Of a stretch of 64,000 nucleotides of DNA, positions 27,226-36,285 are shown piece after piece (within the stretch, counting starts at the first letter, position 1; each line of letters opens with the position of its first letter). The notes below the pieces were generated by a model. The model was not told the origin of the DNA, did not search any database, and saw only the letters and a list, made by a program, of their open reading frames with translations. Where the stretch lies: the NCBI GenBank assembly GCA_026129745.1, contig JAHCHL010000004.1:62001-126000 (forward strand), written 5' to 3'. The position numbers and the translations under genes are program-made. The stretch comes from Fimbriimonadales bacterium. Lineage in GTDB: Bacteria; Armatimonadota; Fimbriimonadia; Fimbriimonadales; ATM1.

Positions 27226-29283
27226 ATGCGGCAGCGCAAGGAGGAAGCGAAGGAGATACTGCGCCAGGCGGTCGGGCCTGAAGCAGAGTTTCGTGATGGG
27301 CAATGGGATGCCATCGAGTGGGTGCTGAACCCAGGTGCTCGGTTGCTTGTAGTGCAAAAAACTGGCTGGGGAAAGAGTGTCGTCTACTTCGTTGCGACGA
27401 GGCTTCTGCGTGACCGCGGCCCTGCACTCATCATTAGCCCGCTACTCGCGCTCATGCGGAATCAAATTGAACTCGCGGCGAGATTTGGCCTTCGTGCTGC
27501 GAGCATCAACAGCACGAACAAAGGAGAGTGGCCACACCTTGTCGCGAGCGTGCTGAACAACGGCCTCGACGTTCTATTGGTCTCGCCAGAGCGGCTCAAA
27601 GACCCGGCGTTTCGTGAGGAGTTACTTCCTTATCTCGAAAATCACATCTCGCTCCTCGTCATAGACGAAGCGCACTGCATCAGCGATTGGGGACATGACT
27701 TTCGCCCCGACTACAGAAGAATTCTAAGCACGGTCCAGAGACTAAAACCGGAAGCCGCAATTCTCGGCACGACAGCGACTGCGAATAACCGTGTCATCGC
27801 AGACATTGAATCGCAGCTCGGCGATGGATTGAAGATAATCCGTGGCCCATTGATGCGCGAAAGCCTGAAACTCAGCGTGTTCCAAATGCGCGACCAAGCC
27901 GAACGGCTCGCTTGGCTTGCGAAGTACTTGCCAAAGTTTCCTGGAACCGGCATCGTTTACACGCTCACAGTGAACGACGCAAACCGAGTTGCGGCGTGGC
28001 TGCGCGAGCAAAACATCGCCGCGAAGGCGTATCACGCCGACCAAGAAAACGAAACCCGCCAAGACCTCGAAACAGAGTTCCGTGATAACAAAGTCAAAGC
28101 GCTCGTCGCGACGACCGCACTGGGAATGGGTTACAACAAACCCGATGTTGGCTTCGTCGTTCACTTCCAAAGACCGGGTTCGGTGATCTCTTACTATCAA
28201 CAAGTCGGTCGCGCGGGCAGGGAAATGAAAACTGCATACTGCGTCCTATTGGAAGGCGGAGAAGATGAAGAAATCACGAGTTGGTTTATCGATCAAGCGT
28301 TCCCCGTCGCTCAAGTCTTCGAAGCCGTCAGGCGCGAGTTGGCGAAAGGCGCGAGAACGATTGGCGAGTTGCTTTCCCTGCTAAATTTCCGTCGCAGAAA
28401 GATAGAACAGGCTGTAGAACTCATGGACGTCGAAGGGGCGATTCGCCCCGTCGCTGGCGGCTGGGAGCTCGTGAATCCCGATTGGATTTACGATTGGGAA
28501 CGATCGCACGAAATTACGATGCAGCGGTATGAAGAGCTTGCCCAAATGAAAGCCTACGGACAACACGAAGGCTGCCGCATGGAGTTCTTGGCGAAAGCGC
28601 TCGACGATCCTCTTGCTTCGGCATGCGGTAAGTGCGACAACTGCAAGCCGCACGCAGCGATCTCGATTCCACGTGATCTTGTGATTGCGGCACAGAAGTT
28701 TCTCAAGTCTGATTACCACCCAATCTCGCCGAGGAGGATGCTGCCGAAAGAACTTCATGGAAGGAAGAAGCTGACTGATGATCAAAAGCTGCTGCCGGGT
28801 GCGGCGCTCTGCGTGTACAACGATGCCGGTTGGGGCGTGTTGGTTCGAGATGGAAAGTACCATTCAAAGCACTACTCCGACGAACTGGTCATCCCATCTG
28901 CGAACGTGATTCGATCGTTCGCTCATTTGCCAGATTGGGTGACGTGGGTTCCATCGAGCGATTCAATGCACTCGCAAATGATGGAAGATTTCGCAAGACG
29001 ACTTGCAAGCGAGCTGGGCATTGAGTGCCAACTCGCAGTAAGAAAGATCACAGCGAATCGACCACAAAAGGAAATGCAGAATTCGGAAAGACAGCTCACG
29101 AACGTTTGGGGCGCTTTCGAAACTGTCGCCGATATCCCAGATGGTGTCTGTTTATTGGTGGATGACATCGTAGACTCAGGTTGGACCCTAACTGCAATCG
29201 GACTGAAACTATGCGAAGCTGGAGCCAAGGGAGTCATTCCGTTCGCGCTCGCGACTGCGCGTCCAAGAGATGCGAACGGATAA
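27226..29283 (+). CDS. RecQ-family helicase fused to a phosphoribosyltransferase domain
   Basis: A 685-aa fusion. Residues about 1-340 are a superfamily-2 RecQ helicase core: Walker A QKTGWGKS near 44, DEAHCISDWGHDFRPDY near 147, and motif VI QQVGRAGR near 326. A RecQ zinc-binding region follows (CRMEFLAKALDDPLASACGK, then CDNC, near 450-475). Residues about 480-560 are a linker. From about 570 to the end comes a type-I phosphoribosyltransferase-like domain whose PRPP loop CLLVDDIVDSGWTLTA lies near 641. The helicase would unwind DNA; the C-terminal domain may bind or transfer a phosphoribosyl group. GGAGA precedes the ATG. A DprA-fold gene follows after 6 bases. Confidence 0.9.
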   Translation: MRQRKEEAKEILRQAVGPEAEFRDGQWDAIEWVLNPGARLLVVQKTGWGKSVVYFVATRLLRDRGPALIISPLLALMRNQIELAARFGLRAASINSTNKGEWPHLVASVLNNGLDVLLVSPERLKDPAFREELLPYLENHISLLVIDEAHCISDWGHDFRPDYRRILSTVQRLKPEAAILGTTATANNRVIADIESQLGDGLKIIRGPLMRESLKLSVFQMRDQAERLAWLAKYLPKFPGTGIVYTLTVNDANRVAAWLREQNIAAKAYHADQENETRQDLETEFRDNKVKALVATTALGMGYNKPDVGFVVHFQRPGSVISYYQQVGRAGREMKTAYCVLLEGGEDEEITSWFIDQAFPVAQVFEAVRRELAKGARTIGELLSLLNFRRRKIEQAVELMDVEGAIRPVAGGWELVNPDWIYDWERSHEITMQRYEELAQMKAYGQHEGCRMEFLAKALDDPLASACGKCDNCKPHAAISIPRDLVIAAQKFLKSDYHPISPRRMLPKELHGRKKLTDDQKLLPGAALCVYNDAGWGVLVRDGKYHSKHYSDELVIPSANVIRSFAHLPDWVTWVPSSDSMHSQMMEDFARRLASELGIECQLAVRKITANRPQKEMQNSERQLTNVWGAFETVADIPDGVCLLVDDIVDSGWTLTAIGLKLCEAGAKGVIPFALATARPRDANG

Positions 29284-29289
29284 ACTGCA

Positions 29290-30168
29290 GTGCTTATGCA
29301 AACAAACTTAGTCGCTGCGCTCACAAGTCACCTGCTTGACGATACAGGGCCAGTCGGCACATCGATTTGGAGAGCGCTAAGGGATTCCGATGGCGATGTG
29401 ATCGAGTGGTCACGACAGCACATGAGTCCTGCCGATGCAGACAAAGTGGAAGCAGCTGTGAGCAGAATCGATGACATCGACGAAGCGATAGCTCGGCTGG
29501 CTGAAAAGGGAATCTCGACTCTCTCAGAATTCGACGACGATTATCCGCAACGTTTTTTGCGAGTTCTTGGAGGAAAGCGGCCACCTCTGCTTTTCATTGC
29601 AGGCAATGCGTCGTTGCTCAATGGGCGCTCGATCGGCATTGTTGGATCGCGTGATGTCGACGAAGCGGGCGCGGTGTTCGCAGCGGAAGCAGCACGTGTT
29701 GCCGCCGAGCATGGATTCATCGTTGTTTCAGGAGGAGCCAAAGGAGTCGATCAAGTGTCGATGCAGGCGGCCTTCGAATCGGGCGGCGAATCACTCGGGT
29801 TCCTTTCAGACTCGCTTGAGAAAGCAGTTCGCGCATCTGCAGACGCTTTGGAAGGCGGCCGTGTTTGCCTTGCGACCGCAGTCGCTCCAAGCGCCGGATT
29901 CAACGTTGCGAATGCAATGAATCGGAACAAACTCATCTATGCGCACTCTGACGCAACGTTAGTCGTTTCATCGGCACTCGGTACGGGAGGAACTTGGACG
30001 GGCGCAGAAGAAGCGCTGAAGCATCGCTACTGCCAAGTGATCGTGCGCGATGGAGAAGGCGTGCCAGAAGGAAACTCAGAGCTAATCAAGAGGGGCGGAG
30101 TTCCGGTTCGCGATCCACGCGACATCATTGCCGCAATCGATGCTCCGATTCCGGGTTCGCTCTTTTGA
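29290..30168 (+). CDS. DprA/SMF-like Rossmann-fold protein
   Basis: A 292-aa protein with an N-terminal helical region (about residues 1-75), the pre-domain segment DDDYPQRFLRVLGGKRPPLL, and a DprA/LOG Rossmann fold (GIVGSRDVDEAG near 116, VVSGGAKGVDQVSM near 145, ATLVVSSALGTGGTW near 220). The canonical DprA motif G-x-A-x-G-I-D is GGAKGVD here, and the C-terminal winged helix of DprA is absent. It follows the RecQ-phosphoribosyltransferase gene by 6 bases without a strong ribosome site, so the two are coupled. ShosA, the antitoxin of ShosTA systems, has the same fold and a phosphoribosyltransferase partner. Start is GTG 29290 or ATG 29296. Confidence 0.85.
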   Translation: MLMQTNLVAALTSHLLDDTGPVGTSIWRALRDSDGDVIEWSRQHMSPADADKVEAAVSRIDDIDEAIARLAEKGISTLSEFDDDYPQRFLRVLGGKRPPLLFIAGNASLLNGRSIGIVGSRDVDEAGAVFAAEAARVAAEHGFIVVSGGAKGVDQVSMQAAFESGGESLGFLSDSLEKAVRASADALEGGRVCLATAVAPSAGFNVANAMNRNKLIYAHSDATLVVSSALGTGGTWTGAEEALKHRYCQVIVRDGEGVPEGNSELIKRGGVPVRDPRDIIAAIDAPIPGSLF

Positions 30169-30194
30169 TTCGAACCCTGGCATGCGCCGTCGCG

Positions 30195-30207
30195 TAGAAT
30201 ACGGGCG
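30195..30207 (+). promoter_or_regulatory. -10 box for a leaderless message at 30208
   Basis: TAGAAT (30195-30200) is followed by ACGGGCG and then the TTG start codon, so transcription would begin at or beside the first codon. No good -35. It suggests the 654-aa gene has its own promoter besides read-through from the RecQ-DprA pair. Confidence 0.45.
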
Positions 30208-32172
30208 TTGGAAACCCATCCATCGGTTCGCGAAACGCTTCTTCAGCTACAAGGAATTGCACCTGGAGCGCCCTTGCTCGCGCTTGGGCAGACTGTGTTC
30301 TGGGACGAGCCGCTGAAGGCTGCGCTTCCGATCTTGGCGCGCATGGCTGGGATCGACGTGGCGCTCATCGCAGGGGTTCATGACACGGACTATTTCGCAA
30401 AGCTGCCAGGCGGTCTCATTGCGAAGGAACCGTTCGTTGCGTTGCCGAAGAACGACGGTTCGACGAAAGGCTTTTGGTCTGCTGCCGGCGAATTCAGTTC
30501 GCTGTTCGGCGGCGAAGTCGCCGTGACGAAGGAGCATTTCGCACGCGCTGGAGTGTCGCTCGACAAATGGTCCGACGGTGACACGTCGAAGATCGATGAG
30601 GCGACGGAGGCATATGGCTGGAGAGGAATTGCCAGTACTGATTCGACGCCACTCGTTGCGGGAGAGCTTCCGCTGGGTGCGCTGTTCGCTGTGATTCAGC
30701 GAACATTTGACTGGGCTTTGTCTCAAACTGCCGATGCGCTTTGCGAACCCAAGCAGCGCGCCGAAGCGATTGTGATTGGTGACCGCATTCACGCGATGAT
30801 GTGCGATGCGGTCGAACTCTGCAGCGGAAAGACCCTCGGCGGATTCTATGAGTGCTTGCTACCTGAGCTGCATCGCCTATTGACTTCTGAACCGTCAAAA
30901 GCTGAGTTCACTCGAACTACCAAGCTACTCTTACTCAATGCTGAGACCGCGACACAACCAAGGTTTGATTTCGTCGATTTATTCCTGCGACCGGAAACTT
31001 CGGAGTTGGCATGTGAAGCATATAATCAAGCCGTCGAGAGTGAAGAAGTTTATTCGCTGGATCGTTTTGGCACCGGAGCGATACCCTTTGACTTAGTCAT
31101 ACCAGGTGTCGGTCGGGGAACGATTCGGCTGACAAGTCAATCGCTGATCGTCATGACCCCCAATCCCAAGTTTGTCTCACTCAACAAACCAGTAGAATCC
31201 GTCAGTGAGCTGGCCGCGATCGTCGACAAGAATTTCCCTGGATCTGCGTTGGTTGGAAAGGCAGTAACACTCATTAGCCAGCTTTCACAAGAGTTTGTGT
31301 TTGCATTCAATGAAGGGGCGTCCATGTACGTGAGGATCACGCGCAAGATGAACAACAATCTTGCTCGCGCAGGCATCTCGATCAAAGCGAATCCGATCTT
31401 GCGGATAGCTTGGGAGACTTGGAATTCGCTCGATGCAACAGACCGGTGGTTTCACCTGCCGCACCCATTTCAGAATCCTTTTGGCGCGGAGCACGTCAGT
31501 GCAGAGACTTTTTCAAAGTCGTGGCGTGAGGTCGTCCACCAGCAGAAAGCGACTCTTGAGCTGCTGCATCGATCTTCAAGCCCAGCAAGCAGAATTCAGG
31601 CGCTGCATCGCATCCGAGGCGGCAGGTGGGAATGTTTGGCGCGCGAATTCGAAACGCTCGCAGAGTGTTTGAAGCCACTTCGGCAGCATATGGATACCAT
31701 TCGCACAGAAACAGCGAGCGTCTATTCGCGACTCAGGCAACTTAAGCAAGAGTGGCGCGAAACGGAGAGGGCGATGGGTGAACACTTTCGTCAGCACGTA
31801 CGAGCGAAGAACTCAGATGCAGCAGAATTGGCAAAGCGAACAGCATTTGCTTCTAAAATATCTACCTTTCGCGCTGAGCGTCGCGATCTTCAAATGCGGT
31901 TGCAGGAACTCCGTAAACAAGCGGCATCTTTGGGCAAAGAAAAATTGTATGCGGATGCCCGCAACAGAAGAAGAGAGATCGTTCGTGAGGCCGAGTATGC
32001 GACCATAATGCTTGTGAGAGAAGCAGTCATTTCGACGAAGGGGTTGGAACACGCAAACAATCGTCCCGCTTCTTGGTGGATGTCTGTCGTATCGCCGAAC
32101 GGTGACTGGTTCCGCCGAATGCTCGAAACGGTGCGCTTGCGATTGGAGCCGCTGGTCGGAGACGAAGGATGA
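30208..32172 (+). CDS. Unknown 654-aa protein with C-terminal coiled coil
   Basis: No family recognised. The N-terminal 65 residues look like a Rossmann-type segment (LLALGQTVFWDEPLKAALPI, then GIDVALIAGVHDTDYF) and faintly recall the start of BshC, the bacillithiol ligase, but the rest does not follow that family. The middle (about 210-440) is mixed alpha/beta. Residues about 490-610 are Arg/Glu/Gln-rich and should form a long coiled coil. There is no signal peptide or membrane segment. The frame starts at a TTG, 7 bases after a -10 box. It follows the DprA-like gene by 39 bases and overlaps dapF by 4 bases (ATGA), so it is tied to both neighbours. Confidence 0.75.
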   Translation: METHPSVRETLLQLQGIAPGAPLLALGQTVFWDEPLKAALPILARMAGIDVALIAGVHDTDYFAKLPGGLIAKEPFVALPKNDGSTKGFWSAAGEFSSLFGGEVAVTKEHFARAGVSLDKWSDGDTSKIDEATEAYGWRGIASTDSTPLVAGELPLGALFAVIQRTFDWALSQTADALCEPKQRAEAIVIGDRIHAMMCDAVELCSGKTLGGFYECLLPELHRLLTSEPSKAEFTRTTKLLLLNAETATQPRFDFVDLFLRPETSELACEAYNQAVESEEVYSLDRFGTGAIPFDLVIPGVGRGTIRLTSQSLIVMTPNPKFVSLNKPVESVSELAAIVDKNFPGSALVGKAVTLISQLSQEFVFAFNEGASMYVRITRKMNNNLARAGISIKANPILRIAWETWNSLDATDRWFHLPHPFQNPFGAEHVSAETFSKSWREVVHQQKATLELLHRSSSPASRIQALHRIRGGRWECLAREFETLAECLKPLRQHMDTIRTETASVYSRLRQLKQEWRETERAMGEHFRQHVRAKNSDAAELAKRTAFASKISTFRAERRDLQMRLQELRKQAASLGKEKLYADARNRRREIVREAEYATIMLVREAVISTKGLEHANNRPASWWMSVVSPNGDWFRRMLETVRLRLEPLVGDEG

Positions 32173-33002
32173 GATTCTTCAAGTACGAGAGCATCGGAAA
32201 CGATTTTGTTCTGCTTGAAACGCCGGATGCGGAAAGCCAAAACTTGTCAGATCTCACCAAAACACTTTGTGATCGACATTTTGGCGTGGGAAGTGACGGA
32301 TTGCTCGTTGTGGACCCATCGGCAAATCCAGTGACGATGCGCATGTTCAATCCCGACGGCACGGAAGACTTTTGTGGAAACGGTTTGCGCTGTGCAGCGC
32401 TGCATATGAAGCTTGAGCGCAAGGCAACAGAATCGTTGACGCTGCTTCACGGTGGGCAGTTGATACCCATTCAATTCGCGTTCGGCGATTGGATCGACGT
32501 TACGCTTCCTCCGGCCTCTTTCGATCCAGAGCAAGTCCCACTGGCGCCCGGAGTCGGTGAAGTCTTTGATCGAAGTCTCGTCGTTGACGGGCATTCTTTG
32601 ACTGTATCGTCACTGACTACCGGCAGCACGCACACGGTGATATTCAGGGAATCACCAGTCACTGATGAAGAGTTTCGATCCGTTAGCCCGAAACTTGAGA
32701 TACACGATTGGTTTCCGAATCGGACGTCTGTGATTTGGGTCTGGCAGACGGGCGCGAAAGCCCTATCAATTCGCATCTGGGAACGCGGCGTCGGTGAGAC
32801 CCTGGGTTGCGGTACAGGCAGCGCAGCGGTTGCGGCTTGCTGGTTTCGCAAACATTCAGGCGCCCTTGCCGTAGAAATTAGGAACCCCGGTGGCGAAACG
32901 GTCGCTTCGAAAGGATTGAAAGGGTCGATTATTGTGAGTGCGAGAGCGAGACTCGTTTACAAAGGCGTGCTGACCGCCTCCCTGGCAACGGCTACCTCTT
33001 GA
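32169..33002 (+). CDS. dapF: Diaminopimelate epimerase
   Basis: A 277-aa PLP-independent epimerase that converts LL- to meso-diaminopimelate for lysine and peptidoglycan. Both catalytic cysteines are present: in DFCGNGLRC (about Cys70) and in GETLGCGTGSAA (about Cys218). Asn and Glu substrate residues lie in YESIGNDF and WERGVGETLG. DGTEDFCGNG differs slightly from the usual NADGSEAEMCGNG. The start overlaps the stop of the 654-aa unknown gene by 4 bases, so an essential cell-wall gene is coupled to the unusual cluster upstream. Confidence 0.93.
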   Translation: MRFFKYESIGNDFVLLETPDAESQNLSDLTKTLCDRHFGVGSDGLLVVDPSANPVTMRMFNPDGTEDFCGNGLRCAALHMKLERKATESLTLLHGGQLIPIQFAFGDWIDVTLPPASFDPEQVPLAPGVGEVFDRSLVVDGHSLTVSSLTTGSTHTVIFRESPVTDEEFRSVSPKLEIHDWFPNRTSVIWVWQTGAKALSIRIWERGVGETLGCGTGSAAVAACWFRKHSGALAVEIRNPGGETVASKGLKGSIIVSARARLVYKGVLTASLATATS

Positions 33003-33447
33003 TTTCGAGGGCCGATCTGGCGGCTATCTCTTCGGGCAGCAGCTCAAAGGGGACCTCCATGCCGTCGCGAAGCCAGCCGATCGGCACTTTGTGACCCGCA
33101 ATCTCAAGCCATGCGTAGGGCTTGATCGCGAATGAAGATGATCCAGCCGAAATCTGGTAGACGCCACCCTTCTCCGCTTCGATGGCCCTGACATCTTTGT
33201 ATGGTATCTGCCGGCCGCCGGCTATCAAGTGGTCCTCTTCGAGCAAGAACTCAAGCCCCTCTAAATTTTTCTTCGCGATTCCAGCGATAGCTCCCTTTCC
33301 CTCTCGCACCACCTTGCCGACGATTTCGAAGAGCGCCTTTGTAACATCCGGACCAGCCGGCTTGAGTGGTGACTGCCTAAGGGTCTGGTTGCCCAATTCG
33401 AGCCAGCGAAGAACATCGGCAGGGCGGTATCTAACCGGTTTCGGCAT
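32992..33447 (-). CDS. Hypothetical protein
   Basis: A 151-aa protein without signal peptide or recognised motif. Residues about 35-60 look helical (VTKALFEIVGKVVREGKGAI) and the rest is beta-rich with an FAIKPYAWLEIAG core, as in small PH- or SH3-like domains, but this is only an impression. Met at 33447 is preferred to the longer frame from 33486, because TAAAAT ends 7 bases before it on the minus strand. The end overlaps dapF by 11 bases (convergent). Confidence 0.65.
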   Translation of the reverse strand: MPKPVRYRPADVLRWLELGNQTLRQSPLKPAGPDVTKALFEIVGKVVREGKGAIAGIAKKNLEGLEFLLEEDHLIAGGRQIPYKDVRAIEAEKGGVYQISAGSSSFAIKPYAWLEIAGHKVPIGWLRDGMEVPFELLPEEIAARSALEIKR

Positions 33448-33460
33448 ATCCGCAATTTTA
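33448..33460 (-). promoter_or_regulatory. -10 box for a leaderless message
   Basis: Minus-strand TAAAAT, then TGCGGAT, then ATG. The spacing places the transcription start at or next to the start codon. Same arrangement as at 19120 and 30208. Confidence 0.45.
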
Positions 33461-33557
33461 CGACCTATCCGAACCCGTGGTTGCACAAGTTGAGAATCTG
33501 CCTTGTAGGACCGACAATTGAATTCTATAGGGGCTTCTAGCGAGGTCGATTTTCCAA

Positions 33558-36104
33558 ATGAGCAGCTTGACAGGGACCCAGATGGGAAAAACCCGGCGAA
33601 GATTCCTCTTGTTGTTGGCCTTGATTACTGGCGTCTTCGTGTTGTTCGTTGTGGGACTAACCCTCATAAACTCCTTTAGGCTTGAGCAGATTGCCGACTA
33701 CCAGTTTCGCGAGCGTCGAGGTGCGCTGACTGGCATTCTTGAGATTCGTTCACAGAGTCTATTCACCTTCGCAAAAGACTATTCGTTTTGGGATGACACC
33801 GTTCAGTTCTTAGGCACGCGCGACGAAGAGTGGGCAACGGCGAATTTCGATCTTGCTCTTGAAACCTATGATGCTGACTGGGTTGGAGTTTACGACATAG
33901 GTGCAGAGTTTGTTTATGGAGTTGACTCAAATGGAATGAAAGGTGTTTCCTGGATTCAGTACACCCGGAAACAAATCGATGATCTCTTTCGCTCGTCACC
34001 GATCTTTCACTTTTACGAGCGGACTCCGTCCGGCATTGCGGAGATCTTCGGATCCCAAATTCACAACGAATCGGACATAGAGAAGAGAGACCGGAAAGGG
34101 TACCTGTTCGTTGGCCGATTGCTTAGCGGCGAGGAGCTTGTCAGGCTCGGCAAGATTTCGAACAGCGTACTAACCATTGTTCATTCAAACGATCCAAGGG
34201 TCTCCGACTCGGCAGCACAATTCTACATTCCCCTCCGAGGTCAGGATCGAAAGACGATTGCGCTGCTTGAAGTGAGGAGGTCCACGCCTGCCTTAGAGTT
34301 CGCAGCGGCACTCAACTTAACAACAATCACGCTAATGTTCCTGTTTACACTCATTGCAGTTCTCGCGCTTCTGATTTCGCTGCGCAGATGGATCGATGCG
34401 CCGTTGCGAATAATTTCTAACAGTTTGGAATCGAAAACGGAAGATCAGCTATCTGAGCTTGCCAAAGACGACTCCGAATTTGGATCGATCGCTCAGTCCA
34501 TAACGAAGGCGATGCAGCTCGAGAGAGAGTTGAAAGAGGCCCACGACATTGCGCAGCAGTCGGCAAGAACAAAGAGTGAGTTTCTTGCAAACATGAGTCA
34601 CGAGATTCGAACGCCAATGAACGGGATCATCGGAATGGCGGAACTCTTAGCGGAATCTAACCTTGAGCCAGAGCAACTTGAGATGGTCGATACCATTCGT
34701 GGAAGCAGCGAAACTTTGCTCGCGATCATTGGCGATATCCTGGACTTCTCGAAAATCGAGGCTGGGAAACTGATGATCGAAATGGTTCCGGTCGAAGTGT
34801 GCGAGTTGGTCGAGGAAGTCGCCAGTTTGCTTTCGTCTGCAGCGAACCAGAAAGGCATTGAATTATTGACTTCGATAGGTTCGGATGTACCTGCGAATGT
34901 GATTTCCGATCCAGTTCGTATTAGACAGATTCTCACCAATCTTTGTGGCAACGCAATCAAATTCACAGAAGTCGGAGAAGTCGTGATGGAAGTGAGGGTC
35001 GCGAAGCGTGGAGAAGTCGAAGACGTTCTCGAATTCAGCGTTCGCGATACTGGAATTGGTATCCCGGAAGGCCGACTTAAGACGATTTTCGAGAGTTTCA
35101 CGCAAGTCGATGGCTCGACTACAAGGAAGTATGGAGGCTCTGGACTCGGTCTAACGATTAGTCGCCGACTTTGTGAGTTGATGGGCGGCGAGATATCTGC
35201 TAAGAGCGAAATTGGTAAGGGAAGTGAATTCATTGTCAAATTGCCGGTCAAGAGGGCTGAGGCATGTTCGCTTGCAGGGCCCGAATCTGCTAAGGACTTG
35301 GTTGGCTGCCGAGTTTTGATCGTCGATGACAATGAGACGAACCGGCGCATACTCCGTGCTTACACAGAAGCTTGGGGTTGCATCGTCGACGAGGCACAAA
35401 GTGGGCTTCAAGCGGTAGAGCTGGCATTGAAAGGCAACTACGAGGTTGTCCTGCTCGATTACCACATGCCCGGCATCGATGGCATTGAGGTCGCCAGATC
35501 ACTGCATGAAGAACTTCCGAGAGGCGGTCCAACGACATTGATGGTCGCATCAGTTGCAAACGTGCTGTCACGAAGCCAGTGGGCAGAATTTGGAATTGCC
35601 GGATGGATATCAAAGCCTGTCAAGAAAGCCCAGTTGCTTCGTGCCATTCGCTCGGCGAAAAACGAAGATCCGCTTGCTTCTAAGCCCAGAAGTCATCCTG
35701 CCCGCCCATCTTGCATGCCGAAAGAATTGAAAGTGCTGCTTGTAGAAGACAATAAGGTCAATCAGCGCGTTGCCACGAAGTTGTTGGAGAATTTGGGTTG
35801 CAGCGTTTTCATTGCGGAGAATGGTGCTGAAGCAGTCGAACTCACTTCTTGTATGGGATTCGACTTGGTGCTAATGGACATTCAAATGCCAATCATGGAC
35901 GGTTATGAGGCAACCTTTGCGATACGGCAGCGCGAAGCTAAGACGAAGGAACATCTTCACATCGTCGCAATGACTGCGAATGCGATGGAAGGAGATCGCG
36001 AGCGATGCTTGTTGGCTGGGATGAATGACTACCTGTCAAAGCCGGTCCGCCGGGAAGAGCTGAATAAGATACTTACAAGCATGAAGGGCAAGAGGGCCGC
36101 ATAG
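33558..36104 (+). CDS. Hybrid sensor histidine kinase with CHASE4 and two receivers
   Basis: An 848-aa BarA-type kinase. TM1 is about residues 15-36; a CHASE4-like sensor loop (RSQSLFTFAKDYSFWDDTV near 75) extends to about 250; TM2 is about 253-275; then HAMP. HisKA has the phospho-His in NMSHEIRTPMNG (about His348). The HATPase domain shows LTNLCGNAIKFTE, DTGIGIP and GGSGLGLTIS. Two receiver domains follow with Asp near 634 (VVLLDYHMPGIDG) and near 774 (LVLMDIQMPIMDG). There is no Hpt domain, so the phosphate must pass to a separate Hpt protein. Met at 33582, just before MGKTRRRFLL, is an alternative start with an AGGGA site. Confidence 0.93.
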   Translation: MSSLTGTQMGKTRRRFLLLLALITGVFVLFVVGLTLINSFRLEQIADYQFRERRGALTGILEIRSQSLFTFAKDYSFWDDTVQFLGTRDEEWATANFDLALETYDADWVGVYDIGAEFVYGVDSNGMKGVSWIQYTRKQIDDLFRSSPIFHFYERTPSGIAEIFGSQIHNESDIEKRDRKGYLFVGRLLSGEELVRLGKISNSVLTIVHSNDPRVSDSAAQFYIPLRGQDRKTIALLEVRRSTPALEFAAALNLTTITLMFLFTLIAVLALLISLRRWIDAPLRIISNSLESKTEDQLSELAKDDSEFGSIAQSITKAMQLERELKEAHDIAQQSARTKSEFLANMSHEIRTPMNGIIGMAELLAESNLEPEQLEMVDTIRGSSETLLAIIGDILDFSKIEAGKLMIEMVPVEVCELVEEVASLLSSAANQKGIELLTSIGSDVPANVISDPVRIRQILTNLCGNAIKFTEVGEVVMEVRVAKRGEVEDVLEFSVRDTGIGIPEGRLKTIFESFTQVDGSTTRKYGGSGLGLTISRRLCELMGGEISAKSEIGKGSEFIVKLPVKRAEACSLAGPESAKDLVGCRVLIVDDNETNRRILRAYTEAWGCIVDEAQSGLQAVELALKGNYEVVLLDYHMPGIDGIEVARSLHEELPRGGPTTLMVASVANVLSRSQWAEFGIAGWISKPVKKAQLLRAIRSAKNEDPLASKPRSHPARPSCMPKELKVLLVEDNKVNQRVATKLLENLGCSVFIAENGAEAVELTSCMGFDLVLMDIQMPIMDGYEATFAIRQREAKTKEHLHIVAMTANAMEGDRERCLLAGMNDYLSKPVRREELNKILTSMKGKRAA

Positions 36105-36108
36105 AAGG

Positions 36109-36114
36109 TATACT
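36109..36114 (+). promoter_or_regulatory. -10 box of the tRNA-Ala gene
   Basis: TATACT lies 15 bases before the first base of the tRNA, right after the stop of the kinase gene. The -35 is unclear. Confidence 0.5.
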
Positions 36115-36126
36115 CTTGCTTCCCAC

Positions 36127-36205
<79 letters not shown>

Positions 36206-36285
36206 CTCTTCTAAGACTTTTTCTTGCGTTAGCGACATGATTGCGCCGAATCGTTCGTATGGATGGTTGAGGTGAAAGGAAAGCA

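Noticed and set aside
30208-32172. Assignment of the 654-aa protein as BshC (bacillithiol ligase)
   Set aside because: Only about 45 N-terminal residues show a faint resemblance; the central and C-terminal parts do not match.
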